DNA of 64,000 nt from Glebionis coronaria (lineage: Eukaryota > Streptophyta > Magnoliopsida > Asterales > Asteraceae). Shown in pieces: positions 22,370 through 35,443 of this stretch. Where the stretch lies: assembly GCA_025667525.1 (NCBI GenBank), contig CM046875.1:290575147-290639146 (forward strand), given 5' to 3'. Numbering within the stretch: the first letter of the stretch is position 1; each line of letters opens with the position of its first letter. Below the pieces are notes generated by a model. That model did no database searches. It was not told the DNA's origin and saw only the letters and a program-made list of their open reading frames with translations. The position numbers and the translations under genes were made by a program.

Positions 22370-25300
22370 TGTAACACTCTCAATTTTCGTATCGATAAAG
22401 CGGAAGGGTCTTTCAGAGTGTTACGGGATAGCACAATAACTCCAATCATAGACAACACATAAAAATGGTTGTACAAGGTTCAACATACATTCATTCGATA
22501 AAAAGTTTTAAAGTGTACAAAAGATCCCAAATTATACAGGTCATTAAGTTTACAAAACATAGATCGAATGAATATTTTTAATATTATGTGGGCCATTAGA
22601 GTCGATCTCCATCCGGATTACCTTCAAGCACCTGAGATAAAAACATGCAAAAATCATATCAGCGAATGCCGAGTGAATTCATAGAGTTTAATAAAAACCG
22701 TTATATAAAACAATCGTTAAAATCAGAACACAAGTATTATATCGGAAGTAAGTCCTCGTATTGCTAGTCAGGCAATATATAAATCAAGCATACATCTTAA
22801 ACCGTCCATGAGACCGTAGCCTCAATATTACCATAATAGGTAATATATTCATCATTATTTGCATCGTTGTTGTATTGTATATAGGATTATTATTAGCCGC
22901 ATGACATTGTTACCTTACTGTGAAAACAACGGTCCGCGAACCCAACAAACAATTTGCCCATCTAAGTTAGCGTGTCGTCAAAAAAATCACACTATGTAAT
23001 CTTCTCATACATAAATTCGCTTACCAATCAATGTGGTACGACGAGGATCAACCGTCAAGGCGCGAACTGGGGTGATCGTTCCCAAATAGTACTATCATAT
23101 GCATAAGCGTCTACCAAATCCCGGTAGTTCACAATTCATGCTAATGGGACTTTAAGTGACATAACCTAACTACTAATAATCCTTTTTATCTCTTTTATAG
23201 GGTCATAGCATCATTCGGGTCCATATCATTAAGCATACCATCGGGACTACTTGTGTTCTATTTTATCAAAAACTAGCATGTTATCTCCCTCGCGGGTTTA
23301 CAAATCATTTTATAAAACATTTAAAAGAGTGCGAGGCTATGAACTCACGTTGATAATGAAAGGCGGATTATCGGCTACGGGCATGCTTCGGTCACGGAAA
23401 CCTATATAAATAATAATCGGTCTTAGACTTTTATCCAATCAATTTATCCAAATAACAATATACATATGATGATTTTTGTACATATGATGATGATCAAGTG
23501 GGTTTATATATCCTTGTTTACTCATTTTAGTGTTTACGTATTGGTTACTTTTTACTAGTTTACTAGTTTTACCTATTTACCTATTTTAAGTCCAATAAGC
23601 TTAGTATAAGTTCTTTAACTTGTATTATTTCATTTTATACTTATATTATCAGTATTTACACTTTACATGTTGGGCCCAAATGGGTTAAGCCCAATAAGTA
23701 CTTTTTATAAGTCTTTAACGTATTTAGTCCAATTATTAGTCCAATATGCTTACTTAGCTCGTTAATGTCCGTATGTCCTATAGTTCGGGTTTTATCGGCT
23801 TTTACTTGTATTAGATACTTATATATCAGTATATGAATTTTAAAAACTTTACATTAGACGGGTTTGATCGTCTAAGTTTTAATTGGCGAAAAACGTTAAT
23901 TTTACGGTAATAGCCGAAAAACTCGTAAAAATCATGTTTATAGTTTTTATAACTTATAAATATTATTCAAATACCATTTTTATAAATTGTCCATTTATTT
24001 AACCTTATACATATTTATATAAATGAAATTCATAAGTTAGTGGGTTTTAATTTTCACATTTTATAATATATAATTTGAGTGCTTATATAATAGTATTAAA
24101 CATTAATTCTTCAAAATCTGATTTTTATTTTCATCTTCACCATTTTTATTATATCTAAAGTTCTACAATGAGTTAGAAGCTCATTTTTAGATGGCATGAA
24201 CTTCATATTATTTGCTACAATTAACTTAGTTATAGCTACTGCTCATTTTAAGTTTAACTATCCTTAACAGTCCCTACAAAACAGATTATTCAGATTAGCA
24301 CACTCATCTTGTTTTGATTATATCTCACTCATTTTAATGATTCCATTGCATGGCCAACTCTCACATGTGTATGACATCTTGTACTTACTGTAAATGGATT
24401 CTACCATACAAATTTATCAGTTCAATTTTTGGTTACATACTGTTTTTATACAGCCAACAAATTAAGCATGATTTTAGCCTTGTTTCATATGGTTATTAAT
24501 CTTTTTAAGCATATTTATCAACAATTGATCCCCACACAAAATTTTTATCATCATATATTCATCATATAAATATACAAAAAGAAAGAAAATACATTTGATC
24601 TTTACAAAAATAACAAGAGAAAATGGAAAGGATGATCTTCTTTACCAACCAAGAGTATATCTTGTTTTTGGAAGACAAGAACTTGATGAACACCAAATGT
24701 ATCCCCAAGATCATCAAACACCAAGAAAGTAAGTTGAGAAATCAGACCTAGGACACAAGCAATTCACCTCCTTTGTTGTTAAAATGGCCACCAAGTTTTC
24801 AAGGCTTCAAGGTAACTCCATAATATAGCTAGATAACAAGTATTTTATGGCTAGAAAAGATCAAAAGGGGTGTTTGTTCTTGAAGTGGGACGGCAATGGT
24901 GATGGAGTTGAGAGAGTTTTTAGTTTTTTTTGCATGAGATAAATGGTGGTATGTGAGAAGCTAGTTGTTTTTGTTAGTTTGGTGGGTAAAAACTAGCTTA
25001 AGTGTTAAGCTAAGCTTACACTTGTAAGCTACTAGTTTACATGATGCCACATCTTTGATGTGGTGTCATGTTTGGTTGTCCCATGTTATAGTGGGGTGGG
25101 ATAAATTATTTTGTCCCATCCCGCTAATTTACGGGTACTCCTCGATTCTAGTTTCCTCGATTTGCGTGCCCTCGGGTCGTTTCACGAAAAACGTTTTTAT
25201 AAATTATGAATCAACGGCACAAAACGAATCCAATAAAAATTGTCTCATCAAAAACGGAGTTCAAGAACGTAAATACGTAATCCTAAGGTTTCTGGTTTAA

Positions 25301-25440
25301 TCGTAAAGGACGCTAAATTATGCACGTAATCCCAAATTTAAATCCGTAAATTGTGAGTTCATCAACCAACACAAAAATAAGTTTCAAAATATTAATATAC
25401 GAGAAAATAATTCACTACCTGAAAATGGTAGATTGTCACA
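22370..25440 (-). repeat. 5' LTR, Tekay-like copy 2
   Basis: On the plus strand it runs from TGTAACACTC to GATTGTCACA, next to the CAAAC duplication at 25441-25445. It matches 11246-14318 with few differences over 3.07 kb, mostly transitions. It should hold the promoter for the minus-strand transcript. I see no convincing TATA box near a fixed distance from an initiation site. Confidence 0.92.
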
Positions 25441-25445
25441 CAAAC

Positions 25446-26241
25446 CATGTTTGTAAACTTGACAAAGCCCTTTATGGACTAAAACAAGCACCAAGGGAAT
25501 GGTATGAAACTCTCTCCACATTCTAGATAATGAACAAACTTATTAGGGGGAAGATAGACCACACCTTGTTTATCTTCAGGACCAAAGAGGATGTTCTACT
25601 AGTTCAGATATATGTTGATGACATCATATTCAGATCTACCAACTATAATCTTTGTATAAAGTTTGAAAAACTTATGACAAAGAAATTTGAAATGAGTATG
25701 ATGGGTGAGTTAACATATTTTTTTGGACTACAAATCAAACAGGGGGACAAAGGGATCTCAGTCTGTCAAGAAAAATACACCAGAGAAATACTTAAGAAAT
25801 ATGATATCTCTGAGTGTGCTTCAGTAAAGACTCCCATGGTTCCCCCCAACAACTTAGGTCCTAATCTTACTAGTAAATCAGTCAATCAAACCTTATTCAG
25901 GGGAATGATTGGATCTATAATGTACCTAACTACAACCAGGCCTGATATTCAGTTCTCAACAATCTTATATGCAAGATATTAGGTCGATCCCAAAGATTCA
26001 CATCTTACTACTGTTAAACGAATCTTTAGGTACCTGAAGGGTACTCCCTCACTAGGTCTATGGTATCCTCGATGCTCAGGCTTCGATCATAAAGGATACT
26101 CAAACTCAGACTATGCTGGCTGTAATATGGATAGAAAAAGTACCTTAGGTGCATGTCAATTCCTAGGTGGCAAGCTAGTATGTTGGAGTGCAAATAAACA
26201 GCAGTCAGTTGCAATGTCCTCTGCTGAGGCTGAATACGTGG
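25446..26241 (+). pseudogene. pol: Copia reverse transcriptase to RNase H, second block
   Basis: This continues the frame broken at 11245 and starts with [10 protein letters not shown]. The catalytic Y-V-D-D is intact near 25612. L-T-Y-F-F-G-L-Q-I-K and R-P-D-I-Q-F-S follow, then the start of RNase H with S-D-Y-A-G-C and S-S-A-E-A-E-Y. Two stops are present: TAG near 25525 and TAG at 25979-25981. The block ends in the CGTGG duplication (26237-26241) created by the LARD insertion. Confidence 0.9.
26237..26241. other. Target site duplication CGTGG, left
   Basis: CGTGG is repeated at 43752-43756. Joining 26241 to 43757 keeps the Copia frame in register. Confidence 0.9.
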
Positions 26242-28099
26242 TGTTAGTGCAAACATTACGATGTTTGATCAAGATGATCCCTTCATGTTTTGGTGATGAC
26301 AAATGTATAACTCGTAATACATAATGTAAAATGTGTAAGGTACTCGTAATCACTCAAGCATACTTATGTATACTTCTCTCGACACCTTGAAGATTACATT
26401 CGTCATGAAAGACAAGAAGGACGCGCGGTTCTCTTATAGAACACACGGTTCCTTAGTGATATCGAACCGCGGGAAGATATAGAACCGCGGGCAGTCAAGC
26501 CGGTTTAGGCTTACTCAAGATTTCTGGAAGCTTCTAGAAGATGGAGGGAAACTAATAAATTCAAAATTCAAATTTTGAATTTGGGCTCCAAGAATATAAG
26601 GTGCATCCTTTTATCCAATGGGTAGTCCACTATTTTATCCAATGGGTAGTCGACTCTTTTATCCATTGGGTAAAAAGGTTATGTCCAAGGCAAGAGTTGG
26701 CTATAAATAGAAGACTATTCTCTTCTATTTTACTTGCACAAAAACACACAAAAACCTTCCAATATCCCATTCCTCATTTGCCTCATCAAGAGCAATGAGA
26801 AGAACACTTTCACCCTTGTGAAGTGTTAGTGTCTTGAGTCATAACATGATGAAGATCTCTCTAGATCAAGTCATGATTATTGTCTTCCTACTATGTATAT
26901 GTAGAAGATCCAAGTTGTGGGTACACTTGGATTTGTTTGTAAGGGTAGAATATCCAAGTGATGGGTATCCTTGGATTAGGTGTTAGTTGTGTAGATCCAA
27001 GTCTTGTTAGTACTTGGATATAGTGTTAGAGTTATAGATATAAGTGTTGTGTGCTTAGATCTATATGGTTTATGTGTTTAGGCCATAAAACACAAGGTTT
27101 GTTATGTTGGGCCATAAAACATAACTAGTGGGTAGATTAGGTTGTGTCTTGGTAGTTCTCACTAAACTCTAAAGTGATGTGGTTGTGTCTAGGTAGTTCT
27201 CTCTAAACTCTAAAGTGATGTGGTTGTGTCTTGTGTGTTCTCACTAAACTTTAAAGTGATTAGTAGTTTTGGTGTGTGAAGTTCTCACTTAGCTTCAAAG
27301 TGAAGAGTCGTGAAGATTGGTTCTAGCTTTCGATTAGAACTCGATATCTAGCCTTGTGTCGTTAAATGGTGAAGTGGGCAACATTGTGTAGATTGGTCCT
27401 ACCTAAGATTAGGACTCGACATCTAGCTTAGTGTCGGAAATGTGTAAGCGACGTGTATGGTTTTCTTCGCCTTGAAAGGAGTTTTGTTGACTAGTGAAGT
27501 AACTCTCGAGTAAGGTGTACTCGAGGAGTGGAGTAGGGCGAAGAGGAGCTTCGTGACCGAACCACTATAAATCATCGTATCGGTACTTTCCTTTACATTT
27601 ATGTCTTTACTATTATAGATGTATTTATATGTTGTGTGTTGTGTGCATCTCATAATCTAAACATCTAAGTTGCGGAAAAGCTAAGGCTTAGTACGTGTGT
27701 GCTTCATGTTTAGATTATGGTCAAGTGTACATCACTTAGTCTAAACATCCTAGTTGCGGAAAAGCTTATGCTTAGTACGTGTGTGCTTAGTGTTTAGACT
27801 ATTTCTTGATGTACTCTTGATTTGATGTGTTTGTGTGTTTACTTACTTGTAGTATTTATCTTTCAATCAAACACATCTCATATCTAGTCAAGCTTGATCG
27901 AGAATTTGATACAAAGGATTGTGAAAGTTTAAAATGTAACAAAAGGTTAAGTTCACTGTCGGCGGTTCTCTAAATCGACCGGCGGTTCTTTATTGATAAA
28001 GAACCGCAGGTACACATAAGGAACCGCACACAGTGGATTAAGCCGAAATGTTTTGAAAACTAACTAGAAACTATTCAACCCCCCCTCCTAGTTTCTATA
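26242..28099 (+). repeat. 5' LTR of the LARD
   Basis: Pairs with 41894-43751. It contains, in order: one nested palindrome of AACCGC boxes (26423-26491), a triplicated 27-bp repeat around TTTATCCAATGGGTAG (26607-26672), a TATA box (26701), tandem repeats of about 50 bp around CTAAACTCTAAAGTGATG (27146-27300), two related hairpins (27651-27801) and a second nested palindrome (27961-28030). The terminal CA has become TA. Confidence 0.9.
26701..26710 (+). promoter_or_regulatory. TATA box in LARD 5' LTR
   Basis: CTATAAATAG is conserved in the 3' LTR at 42353-42362. It is a good core promoter for the element transcript. Confidence 0.65.
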
Positions 28100-28101
28100 A
28101 T

Positions 28102-28112
28102 TGGTATCAGAG
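28102..28112 (+). other. Primer binding site of the LARD, initiator tRNA-Met
   Basis: TGGTATCAGAG starts two bases after the LTR end, complementary to the 3' end of initiator tRNA-Met. The last base of the usual 12-mer is changed. Confidence 0.85.
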
Positions 28113-30540
28113 GGATGGTCACACAAGATCTTTGAAGTATATTGTACTTTAAAGCTTGGATCGATCCTTGCTCTAGTTTTTCAAAACAAACGGTTTTCAA
28201 AATGAAAATGGTTTTTAAAAATAGAGACGATCTTTGTATCAAATTGTTCATGAAGAGTGATTACTTATGAAATGTATTTTGTTGTTTCATTCCTACAAGT
28301 TTTAGTGTTAAATAAACTTTGTATAATAGCTTGAATTAAATCTTTTCATGTTTGGAAGTATAAAAATCTTTTATGACATAATTAACTCTAAAATATGAGT
28401 TCAATGTGTCTAAAATGAGTTTTTAGAGTCCTAAGTCCTTCCAAAAAGTTACCAAATGATTTTGGCCAAAAACCCCATTTTTGCCATCTAGATGCGGTTC
28501 TTTATCTCTTCCCCGAGGTTCCTTATCAATAAGGAACCGTGGCCAGTCTGACTCAGATTTTTGCAAACTTTGAAAATCATATAAAATCAACCGTAGGTCC
28601 GTAGAAGTCATGCCACCCGGCGTTTCGAACGTAATTGAGTTTTCTTTCAATTAAAAATTCTTCTAAACCTTTATTCAAACTTTAAAATTTAAATGTTTTA
28701 TAAGTTCTTTACTTTGTCCAAAGTACTGAGTCTCGGTTTGTTGTAAAACTTGTGTTTTACTCTTTTATATTAAGTTGGACATCTCTTGTTGATATATCTT
28801 TCTAAATTGATATATTTATAAAGTGTTGAACTTAATTAAATTTTGAAATGTGTCGAAAACTATTTTCAAATAAGATCAAGCTATGTATACGTTGGTATAT
28901 CTAACACTCAAAACATGGACGAATGCTTTTATTTGTTTAGCTAATTGTTTGTGTGTGTTTCTCTGTGTGTTATTATTATATGTAGACATTATTAAAGTTT
29001 CCTTGATATTTGTAGTAGTATTGCTTATATGTCTAGTATCTTGTGCCTTTCTTGGTATTTGTTAGTATCTAATTTTTCCTAATTAGGATGTATTCTAGAT
29101 TTCTTGCATTTTGGTTGCAACATTATTTGTAAATTGCATATAGGATCAACATCTCTAGGTTTATATATGTTATATAAACATCATGTACACCTCGTTATGT
29201 TTATTAACACTCTTAGGTTTGAAAGCTTTGGGAGCTTATCAAATCTATTGATTTGGGTCGTCTTACTCGATCATTGTGTTATTAGTTCAAGTAGATAAAT
29301 GTCTCACTATAAAACATGAAACACCCTTTGAAAATCTTAGCTATTTTTTCTTAAAAGAGTGTTTGTGAGAATCAAGAAAGATTTCGATTAAATATCAGTG
29401 CATTATTCAAACTATGATTGGTATCATTATCGAATCTAATTGACATGTTTTTTAGTGTAGACATGAATGTGGTTTATTAATAATATACATCGGATCATAA
29501 CTCACACTTGTGTTGATGGTGTTATATTGAATCTACTTGTTCAAATTGTTAGATATATTTTGTTTAATAATTACTTATAATGCAAAATTGAGTCGGTTTG
29601 ATAACTTGGATGTTTCATCCGAAATACTCAAGTAATTTACATTGCTATGAAATTTATAAATGTGTCATTTCCGAAAGACCAATCAAGAGTGTTCCTTTGG
29701 TTTGTGTAAACTTTGTTTATACACTTCAATGTTATAGGCCTCAAGTTCTATTAAGGTAATTAACCTTAACTAGACTTGTTTGACAAGATATGCAATGGTG
29801 CATTCTTTACCCTCATTAGGTCATGCATTGTGTCGCCATGCAAGTTTCATCCTTGCTAAACTTTATTAGGAAAATGTTGGAATTACATTTTGTCTAACTT
29901 GAGAATGACTACTAGAGAATTTATGCACTAGGATCTTAATTTGACCTAACGGTTAAATTACTTCCATGTGGGAAGTTGAGTTGGTGTATAACTCGTAAAA
30001 ATGGTCGTGTTTAGCCTTAATTGAGCACCTCTAGTGATAGTCTCATACTCATTCTCTAAATTGGCTAAATGGCTCTTCCTATATATGACTAATGATAGTT
30101 TACTTTGATGAACTTTTTATGTCATTAGGAGTCTTTTTCTTTTGTAGACATTAGGTTTTTCTTAGCTTTCCTCTTACGTGCTAATTGAACCTATGTGTCT
30201 TTCCTTTGTGTGTGTTCTAGTTTTTATTTCTCTTAAGCATGACTTTATGATTAGTTAGACTAGAACATTAGGATTTGTTGAATTGGAAAATCCTCCTTCA
30301 CCACCTAAACCTAGCCTCTGTAGGCGGTTCTTTAAATAGACCGCGGCTCCATATCAATATGGAACCGCCGGTGGAGATAAAGAACCGTGGGAAGAAGCTC
30401 TCAAATTAGGGTTTTCTGAAACTTCCCAATTGTTCCAACACCCTTTGGAATCTTTGTTTCAAACCATTGATTACTCCCAAAATATCTTGGGCTTTCCCTT
30501 TTTAACCCATTGCTAGTTTGGATCATCCCCTCACCCTTTT
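28113..30540 (+). other. LARD interior, left part, non-coding
   Basis: About 2.4 kb of AT-rich sequence with no long or conserved frame. It holds two further copies of the nested AACCGC palindrome, at 28494-28541 (incomplete) and 30323-30390. I see nothing else that can be named. Confidence 0.7.
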
Positions 30541-30558
30541 AAACCCACCTTGTTAGCC

Positions 30559-30789
30559 ATGTTCTTCACACCTCAAACCATTCATCCTTACCCCTTAAAC
30601 CACCCATTACTACCATGTTCTACAAGAACCTCCAATTCATCCAAAACCTCCTCTTCAAAGAGGCACCTCAAAATTAAGATTAAGTTACCCATACTTAACT
30701 CTTCACCCTTTCACACACCCAAGAATGAGATTGTTCCAATTCAACTATCTTCATCACCCTCACCACCTCTTGCTCCATGTAAGACTACC
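30559..30789 (+). pseudogene. Ser/Thr/Pro-rich frame of the LARD, first part
   Basis: An ATG at 30559 opens a frame rich in Ser, Thr, Pro and Lys that runs without a stop to the CTACC duplication at 30785-30789. It continues in the same register on the far side of the nested element (39812) to a TGA at 40004-40006, about 140 codons in all. I recognise no domain. Staying open across an insertion is suggestive, but the composition is low complexity and upstream sequence in the same frame also has stops. It may be a remnant coding exon of the parent element or chance. Confidence 0.3.
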
Positions 30790-33700
30790 TGTAACACCCC
30801 TAATTTCACAAGGCAGCGGAATATCAATATTGGGTGTTACTTCATAGCACATCACACACAGTCATAGAAAATGACCTCAAAAGAGACGTTTTATAAAATA
30901 AACCATTCGATAAAATCAGAGTTCAATAAAAAGAGGCCCCAACAACTACTTCAAACTTTAATAAAAATAAAGATTTGTCAAATGTATCGAATGGAAATTG
31001 TTTGCTTTGCCTTTACTTTATCTCGCGCAGATCCATGCTCCAGCTGATCATAAACCTATACACCTGAGAATACATGCTAAACTGTCAACACAACGGTTGA
31101 GTGAATTCATAGGTTTTAAATAAATAATAATGGGTTTTATAGTAAACCATAAAGCTTTTGAACACAAGAATCTCATCCACTGTCGATAGTGCAACACATG
31201 CAATACCCAAAGTCCACGCTATTCTACTAAGCCATGACACCGAAGCCTTAAGTATAATAATGCCCTAGTCAGGTATTTGGCCGAATACCCCCTTACTTCT
31301 AATACAACACACCTGGCTGAGCCTCCAACCCACAGGTGCGACCTGCCTAGGTGGGGGCCATCCCCGATGGATCCATCCGTCTGTACCAGCGCCTACCCAT
31401 CAAGAGTAGTTAACGGTTCATGGGTTTATAGGGACTTTCCAAATTTCGGCAATACAGCACTTAGCAAATAGCGGTTCACAATCAATACAATCAACGCTTG
31501 TGTTCATCTTTCAAAAGCATTTAATCAAACATCTTATATTCATTTACAACAACTTGTATTCGTTCAAATCATATAGTCAAACCTCACATGTTTATTTATA
31601 AACATGTATCCTCTCAAAACTATATATATAAACAACGTATATTTTATATCAAGAGCATGTATTCCCCCTCGCGGGTTTATAAACACATATAAAACAGTAA
31701 AAGCGAGGATATGAACTCACCTGATATAGCTATCACATGTAGATCCAGGAACAAATGTCCAATAGACGATACATGACTTCACGAGATATCAATCGCTCAC
31801 TGATCGAGAAAGAGACGCCCAATGGTTGACATATAACCGAACGAGACCTAACATGACGAGACGCGTCTTAGGCTCGAGACGAGAAATAAATCATACATAT
31901 ATGTATATAGTTCACTTTAGTATGTTTGGACATTGTATAAGTTTGATAAACTTTTTATAAAACATTTGATAACAATTTATCATTACTTTTCGTATTTTGA
32001 CAACTAATCCCATTATAGCCCATTAGTGACCCATTACACATTTATATAACCTAAGTCCATTTCAAACTCAATATTGACCCCCAAATATATCATTAATCTC
32101 AGGTCCAGTAATGGCCTAATAGCCATTATAAATGTAAGTTGGGATTTTGTGGCCCAAATCCACTTTATAAGCTTTTCAGGTTCTAAAATACCTCCAAACA
32201 ATGTCCACTTAATATTTCAGGTATTGGGTATTAAAATCATTAGTGTACATAAAAAAAAGTCTACGTTTTCCGGCAAGTGGGCCCTACCACTTTTTTTCTT
32301 TTTTTTTATAAAAATCAACACGTTTTACATTAATTCAATATGATCAAATTCTTACAATTTACCGACATACCTCGTAGATGAGATCGTTTCTCTTAATCCT
32401 TAAATAATATACATGAGTTATTTTTATCAAAATAGTTCTTAACTTATGTAGTTTACTTATTATAAGTCCAATGACCCACATCTTATGTTTATCATAGTTT
32501 AATCACCCATTTTCTTACTTAGAAGATTTGGCTGTTTTTCGCTGCCAATCTCGTTCTCACCGTTTTGGCCGCCATTTCCAAACTGTAAGGAACTGGTGGA
32601 CTATCCAATTGATTTTAGTTGCTTATGATTTTATCTACAACCTATAGTTTTACCTTTTTCACTGGTTAGGAGTTCTTATAAGAGTTTTCTGGCCGTCTAC
32701 ACAGCATGTTCAGATTTTACACTTTTTATCGTTTCGACCATATTTAATTCATCAGGTTTCGTCACGAGACGAGCGACCTGGACAAATCACCACAAAAACC
32801 TTTATCTATCCAGTAACATACTTATATAAACCTTAAAACCTACTGATAATGCCTAAAAATCATGTTTTGCCTACTGATCAAACTCTGCGAATTACAATCA
32901 AACACTTAGGCTTGTTTAGCTAGTCTTGGCTTGTCTTTCTTATTATTAATCATATCTACGATGCCCAAAATTACTTAAATCAGCTATTACGTACCATTAT
33001 TATAGAATTAAATATAATAACGATAAGATGAGAATAGTAATCTTACAACGATAAGATGAAATACAAAAACAACGATTCAATAACCAAATAAACCCTTGCT
33101 TCAAATCACCATTAAGCTATTCAATATATATATTACCCAAGCTTTTCAACCAAGGTTCTAAAATTCTGAAAATCTTTAAACTTCAGCCCAAAATTATCTT
33201 CAAAAATCGTTGAAGATGTGCCATAGGTAAAATTACTCCAAGATTATGACTACAATAACCTTTTAGCTCTACATGACATGATCTAGTAAAATTGGTAAAC
33301 ATATGATGTATGGTTTGTGGTGTTGAGTAAAGTACGACAAAACAAGAAAGAACAAAAGCGATATATGTGAGATTTGTTTCATGTGAGAGTGAGATTTCCA
33401 TTAGTGTAATTAGAATCAAGTGTATATTATCAACATACAAATTTGGTCATCTACGTGTCTCTCAATTTGGCACCTCAAAGATGAGTTATAGCACGTGGCG
33501 TAAGAGGAAAAGAAAAAAGGTTATTATTAGTTAATTTTTGTCCCACAATTGAATAAGCGGGTATTATTGATGTTCAATATTTTAAAAGTTACGCGATTTG
33601 AAAGATATGCGTTAACCACGAGAAATAAACGCTCAATATAAAATAAAAACATCAATATTCAGAGAACATTTATATTTCGATATATAAATGAGGGCTTATG

Positions 33701-34045
33701 ATTTATAATATGTTAACGCGTTATATAAACAAATGTCGCATAAAGGCTTAACGTAAATAAAAATAATGCTCATAAAACGAAAAACTAAAACGACGACAAT
33801 ATAAAATATTTCTATGTCATAACCACAATATTTACAGTTGATGACGGACATAAACTTTGCCGATAATTAATAAATGACACGTACTCAATAAGTTAAATCC
33901 TTAACCTTGTCGGTTACCCGAGAACTCAATATTATTCGAAAAAATGATCATGATAATAAAAGTCGATTAATAAATATTGGTCCAAATATTAGAAATAAGA
34001 TTAGATCTTAGTCTAAATGTTGATTTTAAAGTTCGAGTTACTACA
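30790..34045 (-). repeat. 3' LTR of the small non-autonomous element
   Basis: On the plus strand it runs from TGTAACACCCC to GTTACTACA. It has no coding content; the 60-110 codon frames are not kept between the two LTRs except through sequence identity. Confidence 0.92.
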
Positions 34046-34062
34046 GTAGCTACCCCTTTAGG
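34046..34062 (-). other. Polypurine-like tract of the small non-autonomous element
   Basis: On the minus strand CCTAAAGGGGTAGC lies within a few bases of the 3' LTR start. It is a shorter, less pure tract than in the Tekay copies. Confidence 0.5.
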
Positions 34063-34918
34063 AAGCGACGTCCCGGCGCTTAATTCGTCTTAATAGTCAT
34101 TGGTTTAATGGCGAAGACGTGAGGAATATACAAGTCATCACTAATGTCTCCTCGAACGAAGGTTGGATGATCAAAAGTCAAAGCAACGAGTATACATAAC
34201 GGGCAAAATGAATTGTTTGAATGTAGCTTCAATACTTATAAGGAAAGAATAATACAGAACTCGGATGGAAAGCCATTGAAATTGAAATATTGACAAGTCG
34301 TCAATTTTTTTTTGAAAGTACTTCAAGGTACATTACGACTAGCTTATCAAGCATGCGACGGTCGATATAAGTTCGAAAAAGTACACATGACGAGTGTGAG
34401 TCGAAAGGAGTAGGCGAATTTGAAAAATCTTCAATGCGAGAATCATTTCAAAACTATCGATGATCACATCGATCAAATCGAAACACATATCGTCTACGGG
34501 TTTCTAAAAAAACCATACGTCATAAAAAAAATCGCATGGATATTGCATAATTCTATCAAAAATGCTACAAAATTATTTGAAACGAGATCATTATTACTAG
34601 TCGCACAAAATCATCCAGTTGCATGATCTCGAACCTGCAAACCTATTTCGCCAATAGCGAATTCATCGACACGGGAACCGTTCGGAGTATACAATGCTCT
34701 ATCACTCACATTACGACATGCTTGCAAAATAGCCATGCCATGCCAAATCAATAAGATCAATCAAGTTAAATCATGCTTGCTAAATAACCAAGCCATGATA
34801 AATAAGAATATTTGACAAGATCTTCGGATAAGTCCAGTCAAAGGAAAGTTTTTAAGTTAAAGGATATTCACGATGGTGATTGCATAGATGCATATCGAAC
34901 AATATTTTCGTCATCAGA

Positions 34919-35035
34919 GGGTACTCACACACGGATCTATACCCAAATGACATTGCAGGGTGCTCACAAATGGATCCATACCCAAAAGATATTACAGGGT
35001 GCTCACAAATGGATTCATACCCAAAATATATTATC
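34919..35035. repeat. 39-bp tandem repeat, three units
   Basis: Units 34919-34957, 34958-34996 and 34997-35035 share GGGT(A/G)CTCAC and CATACCCAAA blocks with few mismatches. The unit is a multiple of three and stays open on the plus strand, but the element reads on the minus strand. Confidence 0.85.
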
Positions 35036-35443
35036 GTTACGTTTGAAAAAATTTATTCGATGAACCATCGATGATAACAAGCAAAATTTCAAAATCGTTT
35101 CATTCACGATGAGTTGTCGGTGATAACTTAACCATCGGTTAATCTACAAGTACACACTTAAATCTTAGTGTCGATTAGACAAGTTGTCTATTCTCATAAC
35201 GGGTAACGATTCTTAATGATTAGCTTATAAAGCTCATGATAGTCAGGACACATTAGAAATGGTCCATAAAGAAAAATGATAACTCGATAGAAGACTAATG
35301 GGTTACTCGTACATAGACGATAATAAATAATAACCATAAATACGACAGTAATGAATGATTCATACTAACGAATCACGAGTCAAAGAAATACGTCCGTATA
35401 AAAAATAATCACACACTAAGTCAGGCACACTTGAGCCCACTCG

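Larger units (their letters stand above)
11246..25440 (-). mobile_element. Complete Tekay-like Ty3/Gypsy element, copy 2
   Basis: This is a full element with LTRs at 11246-14318 and 22370-25440, a primer site, an acidic accessory frame, gag, pol and a polypurine tract, in that order on the minus strand. It is flanked by the 5-bp duplication CAAAC (11241-11245 and 25441-25445). Its LTRs are close to identical by eye, so it is younger than the Copia host. The outer end at 11246 reads TA instead of TG. Its pol is interrupted by a solo LTR (17235-19092) and by a 59-bp insert (16926-16984). Confidence 0.93.

Noticed and set aside
27423..27653. Minus-strand 76-codon frame repeated at 43075-43305
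   Set aside because: The two copies are simply the two LTRs of the LARD; identity does not imply coding.
31277..31471. 64-codon frame in the non-autonomous LTR
   Set aside because: Frame differs in the partner LTR at 37042 because of small changes; not conserved as protein.
34420..34626. 68-codon plus-strand frame in the small non-autonomous element
   Set aside because: Opposite to element sense, no domain, and AT-rich low-complexity composition.
34812..35063. 83-codon frame with repeated H-K-W-I-H-T-Q
   Set aside because: Repetition comes from the 39-bp tandem repeat; the frame opposes the element's transcript.
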